From Tetrapyrgos nigripes (taxonomy: Eukaryota; Basidiomycota; Agaricomycetes; Agaricales; Campanellaceae), in the NCBI GenBank assembly GCA_013368315.1, contig JAACJM010000357.1, positions 1-64,000 of the forward strand: a stretch of DNA of 64,000 nt, written 5' to 3'. Below, in pieces: positions 31,592 to 43,173 of this stretch (position 1 is the stretch's first letter; each line of letters begins with the position of its first letter). Below the pieces are notes generated by a model, which was given only the letters and a program-made list of their open reading frames with translations, was not told the origin of the DNA and searched no databases. A program made the translations under genes and the position numbers.

Positions 31592-33906
31592 CTACGCTTC
31601 TTGACCCGTTCCACCCTGACCGGCCTGACCTCCAGTAGGTGTACTATCCGCCAAGGCAGGTGTACCAGCTGGATTTACCGTAACCGAGCTACTGACACTG
31701 TTACTGGCACCACCACTGTCACCCCGAGTAATATCCGACTCTATGTTCCCCGTTCCATCTTCATCTCCACTTGGCTCTCCCTCTTCCTCAGTATCCGTAT
31801 CTCCAGTGCGCATTGCAAGTTGTGATTTCGTTCGCGTCCTGCTCGTTTCTGACATACGAACACTAGCGGTGAGTGGAGCATCAATACCGGCTTTCTCACT
31901 ACGAGAAGTGGTCAGCATAGTTATGTACGTGGAATTTGAAAGCTCACCGTGCTCGCTTATACATTCTTTTGCGGATCTTAGCTACGACTACCTCATTGCA
32001 GTTACTCCAGTCCTGTAACGCATGGACACAGTCACCGTAGTATCCCTTATGAGCCTTCTCAGTGAAACCGCCATCCTTCAAGGGTTTCTTGTAGACGCCT
32101 GTGGAGTATCTAGAAAGCACGTTCCATATCTAAGGAGACGGTCAGCATTAGTCTATCATATGATGAGAGGACCGTGTCATACCAAGGTCATGAAGAAGGC
32201 AATCGTTTCGAGGGACACAGGATCAAAAAAGCGAGAGAAGACAATACCCCTGGATGTGGTTCCACTGTCAAAGATAACATTTCGTAGGATGTATTGGAAG
32301 ATGGGGTGCTCAGCGAAACCTTCGGGTTCCTTATTATCGAGGTTCTGACCAGATTATATTAGATCTGGAAGGCAAAAGAGTATTTAGGACTTACCTTGTA
32401 AGCAAAGACCATTCTAGTTCCATCCTCCAATGATGCGGTCAACTTGTCGTAAAGTTTGATGTTAGCAGTCTTAGCCTTCTTCGTGGTGTCACTACTGAAG
32501 CCATACATTGCTTGCACAGCTGTATTGACGGTATCTAACAAAGACCCACGAATACGACTCCCTCGCATTCGTATCTGAGAGCCAGTAAACAATAAGAAAA
32601 GAAGAGAATAATGAGAAAACGTACAATGCCCAGGATCCTATCATCTACCGTGTAATCCTGACCAGCTACACGGCAACCGTCTTTGAAGGCTTTATTGGCC
32701 CAGCCAACTTGCGTAGCTCTGTCTGGGAAAGCACTGGTGCCAATAATTTTTGGCTCGTAATATGCTGCAGCACGCAAGATTAGGGCTTTACCAATTGAGT
32801 CATAGTCCCGCGCTGCAGCTTTCTGACTAGCCACAGGAACAAAATCAGATCGGAATGCCAACTTGGGTGCAGAGTTCGAGGCATCGGTGGTAGCAGGAGT
32901 AGCGGAACTGTTGGAGGAGGGGTTGCAATGGCAGTTGCGCTCGTTGGTGGGATGGCGACGGCGGGGACAGCAGCAGAAGAACCGCCGATAATAGGTGTAT
33001 GAGTCTAAAAAATAGTCAGTACTGAAAGCGGTAGATGATAACGACAATATACCTGACTATGAGCAACAGAAGAAGATCTAGAGTTCTGATGCAATGAAGG
33101 AAACGTCAGTAACTGGTATATCTGGATTAGGAATGAAAGCATAACACACTTGGGCATGTTGCGACTGGCGAGATGGCGTAGCATTGAAGATGCCAGTCAA
33201 AGGCGAGCCCAATTCTTCTATGTCTGAGCTCTCGTCCATTGGTGCGGCTAAAAATGCATTACGAGGGGTGCGAACAGTGCCAGCTGTGATAGCACGTCGA
33301 CGATGCAATTTCTCTAGGTTGACTGGTTTAGGAGTGGGTGCCATCATGGTGGTTAACGGAGTAATCTATGGAAGCGGGTGCCGAGACATAAGTAAACAGA
33401 AAAAAGGACTGGGAGATATGCAATACTTACTGCAGGACCAAAAGAGATGGAGCCAGAACCAGGCTCATCCTCGCTTTCTATCTCACTTTCCTTGTCATCA
33501 TCGCTTTCCTCATCGCTCTCACCACCGTAATCATGTCTGTTGATATCGATGTCACCGTCGTCATCGGATTCAATTGGCCGCGGTACATTTGCAGCTGTCA
33601 GAAGATAGTAGGCACAGAATGGGAAAGCATAGAATACGAACATACCTTTGATTTGTTGTTCCAGAGCTTTCACATGCTGCTGAAGACGTCGCATTTTCTT
33701 GATGTCAGTAGTACTAGGCCCAGTGTCTGCACGAATAGCTCGTTGAGATTGAGCTAGAGATGCACACTGTAAGCTTTTTTGTTTCAGATACACAGACCAA
33801 ACAGAGTACCTTGACCCGTGATGTTATTTTTCCGTAGCCGAGTGGAGGGAGGGCCTTCATCTCGTGAGCCTTCGTTTGGCCGCTTGGCTCCAATCCTCTT
33901 AGACAT
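31592..33906 (-). CDS. DUF6532-type protein, partner gene of a Plavaka-type transposon
   Basis: Proposed exons: 33810-33906, 33646-33753, 33431-33594, 33150-33365, 33053-33085, about 32625-33004, 32395-32574, 32183-32344, 31948-32129 and 31592-31898. The N-terminus is basic (MSKRIGAKRPNEGSRDEG), then a short coiled coil and an acidic Asp/Glu/Ser tract. The C-terminal half matches the DUF6532 pattern of agaricomycete proteins (YYEPKIIGTSAFPDRATQVG, VNTAVQAMYGF, EHPIFQYILRNVIF, ETIAFFMTLIW). The tail is Gly/Thr/Glu-rich. In exon 6 the frame changes once between about 32880 and 33000; either I missed a short intron or the gene is broken there. It is divergent from the transposase, 220 bp apart. 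Function is unknown. Confidence 0.65.
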
Positions 33907-34126
33907 GAAGTTAGTGGAATAAAAAAGACAGTGGTGGGGGGCAAAGGCAAGGAACGAAAAGGCACACCTGGGTTATAAGCGACGAGTTGTTTCAAAACCC
34001 TGCATTTATGAAATTTTTTCAGCATGGTCGCTACATCAGCTGTACCTAGGTCCTTACCCAAGGTGACCAGATCAATACTTACCGAATATCGGAACCACTC
34101 CACTGCCCCTCCCCTTTTCCACTGTC
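33907..34126. promoter_or_regulatory. bidirectional promoter region
   Basis: 220 bp separate the divergent ATGs of the DUF6532 gene (33906) and the transposase gene (34127). A pyrimidine-rich stretch (CCCCTCCCCTTTTCC) precedes the transposase ATG. No clear TATA box. A shared promoter is inferred from the arrangement only. Confidence 0.5.
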
Positions 34127-37100
34127 ATGCCTCGATGCGAACATTGTTCGTTCTCCTGCCAAAATGATCAAGCTGTACGAGCACATATTGCATTGACACC
34201 TTACTGCCGGGCCAAGGATGATGCAAAATTTGATGAACCAGACTCCGACTCGGAGCCACCGGCAGCCTTTCATGGATCCTACACACTTTTCGAGCATAAC
34301 ACCTACAGCAACGAGGATGACGAGAGCTACGAGGGGACAGAGTTAAACAATGACAGCGGTCATGATGCCAGTGAGGATGGGAACATACATGGAACGAAGC
34401 GGGCCAGCATGGAGGATGTGGAAGAGGACACGACGGGCGACACGACAGATACCCCATCTATCTACACGTATGCTTCCAACGAATTGTACTGCGAACAATA
34501 TCCAGGGCTAGCCGGTACACCACTTAATGCTAAACCGGTCTGCACAAAGTTCGAGGAGAGGCGAGAAAAGCAGAGGGTCGATGGAAAGGAGCCATGGTAT
34601 CCATTTGCGTCAGAGAAAGAGTGGGAGCTTGGACATTGGCTGGTGAAGTCTGAACTGAGTCGGAAGAAGATTGATGAATACTGTAAATTGGAGTCGGTAT
34701 GTGATTAGTAAATCACCTCGGAAAACAGTGCAACTAACATTCTATTCAGACGAAAAAAGATGTCTCACCTTCATTCCATAATAGCAGAGCACTCTACCAG
34801 TTTGTTGATACTCTGCCACGAGGAGCCACATGGAGCTGCACTCCAATGTGCGTGAAAGGCGACCTCAACGATGCAGAAGGGCAACCCCAGACTGAGATTC
34901 TGGAGTTATGGCATCGCAATCCTGTGGACCTTATAGAGGAGCTCATGAATAACCCGACATTCCGTGGGCATCAAAGCTACTCTCCCGTTCGCTATTTTCG
35001 TGATGAAGATCGTTGTAATAGGGAGTATAATGAGATGTGGAGCGGTAATTGGTGGTGGGACACACAGGTTGGTCAGTTAGCAACGAGAAATGGAAATATT
35101 ACTCACGCACGCACCTGTAGAAGAAGCTAGATGTGGAGCATGGTACTATTGCTGGAGTCATACTTGCATCAGACCAAACACAACTTTCGACTTTCAGTGG
35201 TGACAAAAAGGCCTGGCCAGTATATATCAGTGTCGGAAACATCGAGAAAAGTCTAAGACGCAAACCTTCAGCACGAGCATTCCTCCTTCTCGGCTATATC
35301 CCTACATCCAAACTTGAGTGCTTTTCCGAGAAGAAACGGTCCCAAATGGGTTATCAGCTCTTCCACGACTGCATGTGCAAGATTCTGGAACCACTGAAAA
35401 TGGCTGGACGAGACGGCGTTAACATGACATGTGCTGACGGATACATACGCCTAATATTCCCACTCCTTGCCTCGTACATTGCCGACTATCCAGAACAGTG
35501 TCTGATTTGTTGTTGCAAGGAAAATAGCTGCCCCATGTGCACTGTATTACCGAAGGAACGAGGGAAATTGGTGTATAGTGTTCTACGAGACCCAGAGAAG
35601 ACAGTCGGCATACTATACGATCAGTCCCGTGGACTGCGACCAGAGGAGTTCCAAGAACAGAACATCCGCCCAGTCAATCCATTTTGGATAGACCTCCCCC
35701 ACTGCAACATCTTCCAATGTATGACTCCCGACCTCCTTCACCAATTGCATAAGGGTCTCTTCGGTGACCATGTATCCAAATGGTCTACAGCAACGATTAG
35801 TTCTGGCAACGCTGAGATCGACAAACGGTTTCGCACCATGACCCAACACCCTTCCCTACGTCATTTCTCCAAAGGCATTTCCCAAATAACACAATGGACT
35901 GGAACCGAGTATAAGGGAATGGCCAAAGTTTTCCCTCCTATACTGGCTGGTGCAGCGGACGAGCGGGTCTTGCAAGCTGTACGTGCGTTTGAAGACTTCA
36001 TGTATTACGCACATTTCGAGGTGCATACAGAGGTGTCTCTGGAGGCTATGGACGCCGCTTGGGAGGCTTTCCACGAATACAAGGCCGTTTTCGAAGACCT
36101 GGACATCCGGAAACATTTCAACATTAGCAAACTTCACAATGTCTCGCATTACACACAAAGTATTCGCTCACGGGGTACAGCCGATGGCTCCAATTCGGAA
36201 TCTTCAGAGAGGTTACATATCGACTTTGCCAAGATTGCGTATAGGGCTTCCAACAAAAAAGACTACATTGTCCAAATGACAGTGTGGTTAGCTCGACACG
36301 AGGCAGTTTTCATGCAAGAGACATACTTGCAATGGGCTATTGCTGGGTATCAGGCAGATAGGGAGGGAAGAGAGGAGAAAGAGGACAGTGACAGTGAGCT
36401 AGATGTCGTCGACGTTGATGACGAGGGTGACAACGATGACGAAACGGAACGAGGACCGGATTCCCGGGTCTCGATTACATACACTAAAAAACCCGCTTAT
36501 CCCCGGACTACGCTTCAAGATATCAACACCGAGCACCGCTGTGGAGACTGGTTCACTTGGTATCTGCGCAACTTCCTCATCGACCAGTCTATATCGTGTG
36601 ACCATATCAGTCTCGAGGATGTCATATATCCCGCATGGAAAAACTTCAAACTTCGTTTGCCTATCATTGCAGAATTCCAGTCAGAAACAAACATTGACAC
36701 CATTTTCGCCTCCAGGGCCATTCCATCTTCTATCACTGCAAAAGGAGTAAAGGCCGAGACCCCAGCAAAAATGAGCACCGTTGTCGTCAAGACGAAGGAC
36801 TGGACATCTAATTCTGATAAAGGGCCACATTTTGGTATGTATCCGAGTTTGATTAGTATCAAACCTGGTCTAACAGTTCTTTTCGAAGGCCTAGCAATTG
36901 CTCGCGTACGTCTACTCTTCAAGCTACCGGCTGAACTTGCACAGTCATTTCCCCATTTACTCGCATTCGTCGACTGGTTCAAACCTTTACACAAGTATAA
37001 TCAAGCACTTGGCATGTACGAGCTTGCGTACTCCCATCGTTCACACATCCAGCACTCTGGCATCATCTTGGCAGAGGAGATACAACAGTCATGTCATATT

Positions 37101-37316
37101 GCTCCAGATTTTGGATCTATGGTGGACCCAAAATGGACGAGAAAGAATGTCCTTGATGTGTGTAAATCTTTCTATCTCAACCCTTATGTGCGTCATCGGG
37201 ACTTTTTCCTTCTCCGTCATCAACGCCATCTTTTCGAGTTGGAGACAACTTCCCAACAAAGTGAAGATTCCAGGATACCCAGGCCTGTGCGGAAGAAGAG
37301 GAAGTCACATAGGTAG
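34127..37316 (+). CDS. Plavaka-type (CACTA superfamily) transposase, 1027 residues
   Basis: Three exons (34127-34696, 34750-35067, 35121-37316) join in frame through introns GTATGT..ATTCAG and GTTGGT..CTGTAG. The N-terminus has one zinc finger, CEHCSFSCQNDQAVRAHIAL..C27, then an acidic region. The core carries boxes familiar from Plavaka proteins: LASDQTQLSTFSGDKKAWPV with Asp314, a likely catalytic acid; FPLLASYIADYPEQCLICCC; CPMC; FQCMTPDLLHQLHKGLFGDH; and SESSERLHIDFAKIAYRASN. No stop or frameshift was found, so it may still be active. It acts in the nucleus to excise and integrate its element. The acidic insert near residues 715-740 and the basic end (RKKRKSHR) could serve nuclear targeting. 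Element ends remain unresolved. Confidence 0.85.
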
Positions 37317-38280
37317 CGAGCCTTAGCAATAGTAGCAAATATAGAGCTCAATGTTGACGCTTTTTCGCATAAGTACGGCATATATACCCATTTCACATTG
37401 TGAGAAATGGCAGGAAATTGGCAAGAAGTAAAAGATGGGTATTATATTCGTCGTCGTCGTTGTCGTCGTCCTGCTGCTGCTGCTGGAAGAGCGAGAGCAC
37501 ATCAACATGGCGGAGATTGACGTGTACGCTCAGGCTAGTCACATGTGGGGACAGATTTCTCGGGGGCAAGTCATGTGCCCCCGAGAAATCTGTCCCCGTC
37601 TTACAGGAATGCGACTCAAATTACACAGCTGTATTTACAGAGACTCGGCAATGCTGCGTAGAAGCTAGCAAACACTACTGAAAGCAACCAAGGCTATTGA
37701 GGTACCTGGAGCTCCGGTTAAATGATACCGACACTCGGATATCTTGGCACAACTCTGGGTAGCGATTTATTTTTTCCTGATGCAACTCCAAGGACTGCTC
37801 CACCAAATGATATCATGTCACCGTGGCCGATGCAAGTTTGAATTTTCACGGGCAGCTCCGAGTAGGATACGTCGGAACCATGACTGTCGCCGGCTCCCTT
37901 CGTCAGCCTTCGTCGCGCTGCGAGCATTTACCCCCGTATTCTGTCTCTATCAATACAAAGCTACATTGCTGCATTGGATCTGTACCAACTTCATTACCAT
38001 CTAGACAATTCTGCTCCAAATAAGCAAAATAAATCTGTTCCGAGCTCGTGCAAAGACCGTCGCTCAACTCTTACTACTACTAGACAAACTCGCTCTATTC
38101 TCGACCATGGATATGCAAGACCACTATGTACATCTATACCACGCTCTACATGACCTCACTCAACGTGAATTAGGCAACTTCTGGCAACAATTGAGACTAG
38201 AATATGTTTTATGCAAATCTTTTGTCCCGGAGACCGATCGCGACGCAACAGATTGGTATGCCGTTCAATCTGCACAAAAA
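37317..38280. other. 3' flank with triplet repeat and perfect hairpin
   Basis: Contains a TCG/CTG triplet tract at about 37448-37482 and a perfect inverted repeat: 22-bp arms at 37547-37568 and 37576-37597 (GGGGACAGATTTCTCGGGGG..) around AGTCATG. No gene recognised. An ORF from 38107 begins with a unique part (MDMQDHYVHLYHALHDLT) but soon runs into the minisatellite and is probably chance. Confidence 0.5.
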
Positions 38281-38420
38281 ATAGTACCCGTCGAAGATAT
38301 ACACCCCACCCGCCAAAGATATATACCCGACCCGTCGAAGATATACCCACCCACCCGTCAAAGATATATACCCCACCGTCAAAGATATACCCCCACCCGT
38401 CGAAGTTATACCTTTTATCA
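38257..38420 (+). repeat. minisatellite array 1
   Basis: About six diverged copies of a 22-bp unit (ACCCGTCAAAGATATATACC-type), preceded by GTTCAATCTGCACAAAAAAT and followed by GTTATACCTTTTATCA. The same two borders enclose array 2. Confidence 0.75.
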
Positions 38421-38429
38421 GGAAAATGG

Positions 38430-39145
38430 TAATAAAACGTTAAAGTGTTTCTTAAAGCTTTTCCTACAATGTCATGCCTCAAAATCCACCATTTGAGCTT
38501 TCTGGAGCTCTAGAAAATCGAGAATTTCCTATTGGTCTGCCGACAGAGGCCGGAAATGCCGAGATGGCAGGCAATTTTGCGTGAGAATGCCGAATGCCGT
38601 ACTGCCAGCTCAGCACGTCCCTTTCCTCCTTACCACCATCCTCAGCCCCACGTCGCGTCCTCGAACACAACGAAGAGCCCGGAGTTTATGCCGTTCAATC
38701 TGCACAAAAAATAGTACCTGTCAAAGATATATACCCTACCCGTTAAAGATATACCCACCCACCCGTCAAAGATATATACCCCACCCGTCAAAGATATATA
38801 CCCCACCCGTCAAAGATATATACCCCACCCGTCAAAGATATACCCCCACCCGTCGAAGTTATACCTTTTATCAAGAAAATAGTAAGAACGCGTTAAATTA
38901 TTTCTCAAAGCTTTTCCTACAATTTTCATGCCTCAAAATCCACCATTTGAGCTTTCTGGAGCACTAGAAAATCGAGAATTTCCTATTGGGCTGCCGGCAG
39001 GGCCGGAAATGCCGAGATGGCAGGCAATTTTGCGTGAGAATGCCGAATGCCGTACTGCCAGCTCAGCACGTCCCTTTCCTCCTTACCACCATCCTCAGCC
39101 CCACGTCGCCTCCGAGAACGCAACAAAAAGCCCGGATTTCACCAT
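38430..39145 (+). repeat. tandem duplication of about 435 bp (array plus flank)
   Basis: 38400-38700 and 38838-39140 are closely similar, from CGTCGAAGTTATACCTTTTATCA through GCTTTTCCTACAAT, GAGCTTTCTGGAGC and GAGATGGCAGGCAATTTTGC to CCTTACCACCATCCTCAGCC. Array 2 (38688-38838) lies between them. The second copy continues into the ORF at 38928. Confidence 0.75.
38688..38838 (+). repeat. minisatellite array 2
   Basis: Bounded by GTTCAATCTGCACAAAAAAT and GTTATACCTTTTATCA. Four of the units are exact 22-mers (ACCCGTCAAAGATATATACCCC type, about 38761-38848), so it is more homogeneous than array 1. Confidence 0.8.
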
Positions 39146-39329
39146 TTATTTCATTCATAATCCACTACACTCATCTACAATATCTGGTCCCGAATCTCTC
39201 TTCCGTGCTCGTTGGACTTTAGACTCCAGCTCCACAAACGCTGGTGTTGCCCTTTGGTACGGTCATCTTAATTCTGATCAATATTTTGCTTCATTCCACT
39301 GTCCTCCGCTTCAGTTTTATCGGCTCTGA
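38928..39329 (+). CDS. hypothetical 133-residue protein
   Basis: A single ORF begins MPQNPPFELSGALENREFPI and ends in SFHCPPLQFYRL, without introns. The start region is duplicated at 38490, where the frame is broken and the copy runs into minisatellite array 2. There is no signal peptide, membrane helix or recognisable domain. The N-terminal half is Pro-rich (RPFPPYHHPQPH). The conserved duplication of its start is the only support, and it could be a transposon-borne fragment. Confidence 0.3.
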   Translation: MPQNPPFELSGALENREFPIGLPAGPEMPRWQAILRENAECRTASSARPFPPYHHPQPHVASENATKSPDFTIYFIHNPLHSSTISGPESLFRARWTLDSSSTNAGVALWYGHLNSDQYFASFHCPPLQFYRL

Positions 39330-40595
39330 TCTCCATGAAGGACTGGAGGCAAGCAGGGAAGGATAAGGCTGATTCCGAGCTGTTGTGAGGGATTTTGGAC
39401 GTGGATGAGGAGCGTTGTCAGAGCGAGGACCAGCAGAAGGGCAGATGTCATCATCATTCCTGTACTCGCTGTTGCCAACACCAGTCTCTTCATTTGTGAT
39501 GAATCCTTTCGTAAATGGCGCGTACAAATAGCTTGTCACTTTCTGTCCATTCAATCCCTTTTTCACTGTCTGAATCATTAGTACCATACTACCACCATCC
39601 CCGTTTCTCCGTGCTTGTATTTATTTTCTTCTCTTTGTTTTGCTTGTATCTGCATCACTAGTGTACGTTTGGTGTAGTTAGTGTATATCTACTTACATAA
39701 ATGTATTAAAAAGCTTTGTCCATAGCATTCTGACCAGCGAGAAGGCAAGGCTCAGGAATCGAGAGTATGTTTAACGGGTATATCTTTGACGGGTGGGGCA
39801 TATATATCTTCGACGGGTAGGGGGTATATCTTCAACGGGTAGGGGTATATATCTTCGACGGGTCCTACATATATCTTCAACGGGTCCCATATATGTCTTT
39901 GACGGATGTATTTTTTGTGCAGATTGAACAGCATACAACACTCCCTAAACTTCTAACCGCCGAGTCCCGACGTGGACCCAAACTCCATCGACTGAGAAAT
40001 CGTGTATTGATCCGCAAAGTTGAAATCATCTCTAGCACTCTCGACTTACGTCTACTGTCCATACCCCAGAAGTGATACATTTCTGAGAAATTGGTCCATA
40101 TCTTCGTCCCTCCCTGATGTCCCTTCGTAGAACCTGAACAGTAGATACTTTTATACATTATTTTCATTTCTATGTAGTCAGAATCTCCAGGTGTGCACTG
40201 AGACGTTTGCCATGAGCTGAAACCGACGAAAAAATGCGTTTGACGCGTTAAGCGGAGTTTGAAATGCTTTATGCCGAGAAATCTGTGGTTTGGACTCATT
40301 CGCTCAGTAGGTATTCATAACTCCTCAATTTTGATCTCAGAAAGAGGTCATACAGATATATATGCACTATCATGTACTAGACAAAGCCCTGAATATTTTC
40401 TCCAGAGGAATACCATGTTCTAAACTTTCTTCACTTCTGTCACGCTCGTGGAAGAAGCTTCTCCAGTGTCGTTTCTTTTTTTCGCCGATGTCGACCTGCT
40501 CCACTTTCACCCTTCACTGAGGTGGGCAAGGTCCAGTTTGGCCACACCACACTCTCTTTATTCTCTTTATATGCACTTTACTTTATTTATTGGCC
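39330..40595. other. non-coding apart from array 3
   Basis: Short minus-strand frames (39291-39587, 39877-40299) are not recognisable; the latter overlaps the array border. No bounded gene. Pyrimidine-rich sequence and TTTATATGCAC near 40567 lie upstream of the HTH fragment. Confidence 0.4.
39765..39935 (-). repeat. minisatellite array 3, inverted
   Basis: On the minus strand this repeats the same order as arrays 1 and 2: TTCAATCTGCACAAAAAATA border near 39930, then units such as CCCGTCGAAGATATATACCC. It lies about 1 kb away and inverted, showing that array and border move together. Confidence 0.7.
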
Positions 40596-40796
40596 ATGCC
40601 CGCTGCCCAGGCTCTTTGGAAAAAGCGGAAGAAGACCCTGGACAAGAAAGAAGCGAAGATCCAACAAGCCTTGAACGGGATCGCGTCTGGTACATACAAG
40701 TCATGCCGAATGGCTGCAACGGCACATGGTATACCCTACCAGACTCTGCATAAGCAATGGAAAGGCAACTTCATCAAGCCGTGTTCAGCTCCATGA
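40596..40796 (+). pseudogene. Psq/pogo-type helix-turn-helix fragment
   Basis: The 66-residue ORF MPAAQALWKKRKKTLDKKEA.. contains IQQALNGIASGTYKSCRMAA followed by HGIPYQTLHKQWKG, the layout of a Psq-type HTH as found at the N-terminus of pogo/CENP-B-like transposases and related regulators. Full proteins are several hundred residues. Here the frame ends soon after and a Pro-rich segment follows in another frame to about 40972, where a TIR element begins. Either a spliced gene interrupted by that element or a dead fragment. Confidence 0.55.
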
Positions 40797-40972
40797 GATC
40801 TCAAACCATCCTGTTTTAATGACGCCGTCTCAATCCTTTGCTTCGCCAAGCTATGTCCAGCAACTCCCTCTTCCTCCATCACTGCCTCCCCAATATTCCT
40901 TTCATCATCACCCAATCATTCTGCCAGTTCAGATCCCACCTCCATGGCCGCATGCCCAGCCCATGTATCATT

Positions 40973-42271
40973 CATCAGTGAAACGGCAAATCGACTTTCC
41001 CCCACTTTTCGGAGCTTTCGGTAACTTTTTCCCATCAAGACTTTTGATCGACTTTTTTGATGGAAGCTTTTTCCGACTTCTACTTTCTTCCGGAAGCCTT
41101 TTCCCGCCTTTTACTTTTTTCCGAATGGCACCTACTTTTCAACAACTTTTGCCAGCTTTTCCCGAGCTTTTCTGGAGGATCTCACTTTCTACACCAAATG
41201 GGTAAAATAGACTCGAGTCAAGTACGTATATGTATTAATTCTCCCGTCTGGTATTGTACTGTCTGGGGAAACTCTCTGAGATTTGGTACATACACACTTT
41301 GCTTAATCCACTTACATGCAGGAACACAGCCTGAGGGAAGAGGCGGGAGGAAGCTGAGGGACGCTTAGAGGGACTCGAGCCTCTCTATGCAAAGACTTAA
41401 CGAAATTTTGATGCAGCCGCAGCTCCGGTAAATGCCGGTCAACTGTATAGCTGCGGTCACATGTTGTGTTGACTTTGCGATTGCGCGTCACTGCACTCAT
41501 CCTCATCACCCTTCAGCGCTTTTTTGACGGTACGTTTGTTGTGTCTAAAAGTCTTTCTTACCGCACTAAATGCTTTGTTGTCCTAGCGCAGCTCCCAGCT
41601 CACCCGAATATTTGCGATGTGTCAGTGGAGAGATAGGAACGGATAGGTGCGTGCTTTACATTTTCTAGTCCTTCAACATGTCTGACTTGTCTCCGCTATT
41701 CCGCTGTGCTGCATACTGAGGTAGTTTAATCCTTGAAAGGACAGTTTGTGGTGCGTTTCTTTTACACTTTTTTTTTACTGTAATTATTACTAACGCAGAG
41801 ATCTTCCTCCTTCAGGCGTAGGATATCTTTTGAAGAGGCATATTCGTTTGGTAAGTCAGCTTGTTCTCCACGACGCGATATCGGAACCTAACCTGCTGTG
41901 TACATTCAGGACAATGGGATCCGCTTTCATTGGTTGACGGTACACTGCGACAACTGAATTGTACGCAGCAGTGGTTGAGGGAAGGGCCCCGTCTATAGTA
42001 CCATAGCACTTTCATTCCATGTACATATTTTACAGTGACTAAAATGATATCCCTTTTAATGCACTACTAATAGAAATCTAAGGTACGAGGAGGTGGTTTT
42101 ACTAATCATATTTAGCAGCTTTCCCTGCACCTTTTCAGCAGCTTTTCCAGTGACTTTCAAAAGCAGAAGGTAGCTTTCAAAAGCGATCGGGCCTGTGTTT
42201 TGAAAGTATGGCGCGGATCCGAAAAAGTCACGTAAAAGTTGCAAAAAGCCGGTTTGCCGTTTTTACTGATG
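40973..42271. mobile_element. non-autonomous DNA transposon with TIRs and AGCTTTT subterminal repeats
   Basis: The left end is CATCAGTGAAACGGCAAATC and the right end, inverted, CATCAGTAAAAACGGCAAAC. Inside each end are repeated CTTTT motifs: AGCTTTCGG, AGCTTTTTCC and CTTCCGGAAGCC at 41010-41180, and AGCTTTCC, AGCTTTTCC and GCTTTCAAAAGC at 42110-42220. The 0.9 kb centre has no recognisable gene. The target duplication is unclear. Confidence 0.6.
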
Positions 42272-42550
42272 TTTCTCACAGGAACGACAGTTTCATGAGC
42301 ATTTTCCAGGACCACCATGATTTCCACCTTCATTTCGCCACCGTCCTTTCTTTATTTTGAAGTTACCTTCGTTACTTTGTTTTTTCGCACTCGCTTTCCT
42401 CAGTTGCTTTCAATGTTTTCATCACAGTTACTCATGTTTTCGTCGTTAAGCTTTCATTTGTTTCCATGTCAACCAGTTTACAGTACCTTACACGCAATTG
42501 ATGTACATTAGAAATGACAGTAAGTAACTACAGTAGAATGCAATAAGAGT

Positions 42551-43173
42551 TGTTGTACTGGGGTAAGGGGCCACTGCTTCGCATGGCAAATTACGAGGCC
42601 CCTTGCTTGAAGTGTTGGATAGCAACGTTAATAGCCCACTTGCTGTTGTTGTCATTACTGTCATCACTGTCGTCGCTGCTGCAAGTGGGGATGGCGCGCA
42701 AGCTCGGTTTATGGTGGTAGTGAAAGCGAGTTGACACAGGTCGACACGCTGGCATGACGTCGTAGAGTAGATACCGGTAATGGAAAGGGGTGGGAGATTG
42801 AAGCCGTGGTAAATTTTACAACTCAATTGGAAAAGTCACGGGGTCTCCACCTAAGTTAACTGGGGCAAAGGGCCATCGCTTCGCGTGGCAAATTACGAGG
42901 CCCTTTCACGTAGTCTAACTCAGGTTATGCAGGAGGGAGGGAGAATTGGTGGAAAGTGAGAGGGAAGAAGGGCAGACGATTTGACACGCTAGCATGACGT
43001 CATGGTTATTAACGTCAACGGTCCTTGGATCTGGTCCAGACCGAGTCTGGACATTCTGGTTGTCGGGAAGGGCAAAGACCGGCTGTGGCAACGAAAAAGA
43101 GTGGGAGTTTGAGGTCGTGGTAAAATTTTCGAGGTTGACATAAGTTAACTTGGCCTTTAAGAGGCCTCGTAAC
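42551..43173. mobile_element. MITE family G, copies 2 and 3 (adjacent)
   Basis: Two units lie head to tail. Each opens with (A)CTGGGGnAAnGGGCCA..GCTTCGC(A/G)TGGCAAATTACGAGGCC (42551 and 42860) and carries GCATGACGTC; the second closes with GGCCTTTAAGAGGCCTCGTAAC near 43170. The second unit is nearly identical to 57738-58040, including the TGGATCTGGTCCAGACCGAG stretch, so movement or exchange between the loci is recent relative to the other copies. Confidence 0.7.

Noticed and set aside
38107..38496. 129-codon ORF starting MDMQDHYVHLYHALHDLT
   Set aside because: Half of it is translated minisatellite and the unique part has no homology I recognise. It could be a remnant, but support is too weak to call a gene.
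38290..38866. Regularly spaced repeats resembling a CRISPR array
   Set aside because: The 22-bp units are directly adjacent with no unique spacers, and the genome is eukaryotic. It is a minisatellite.
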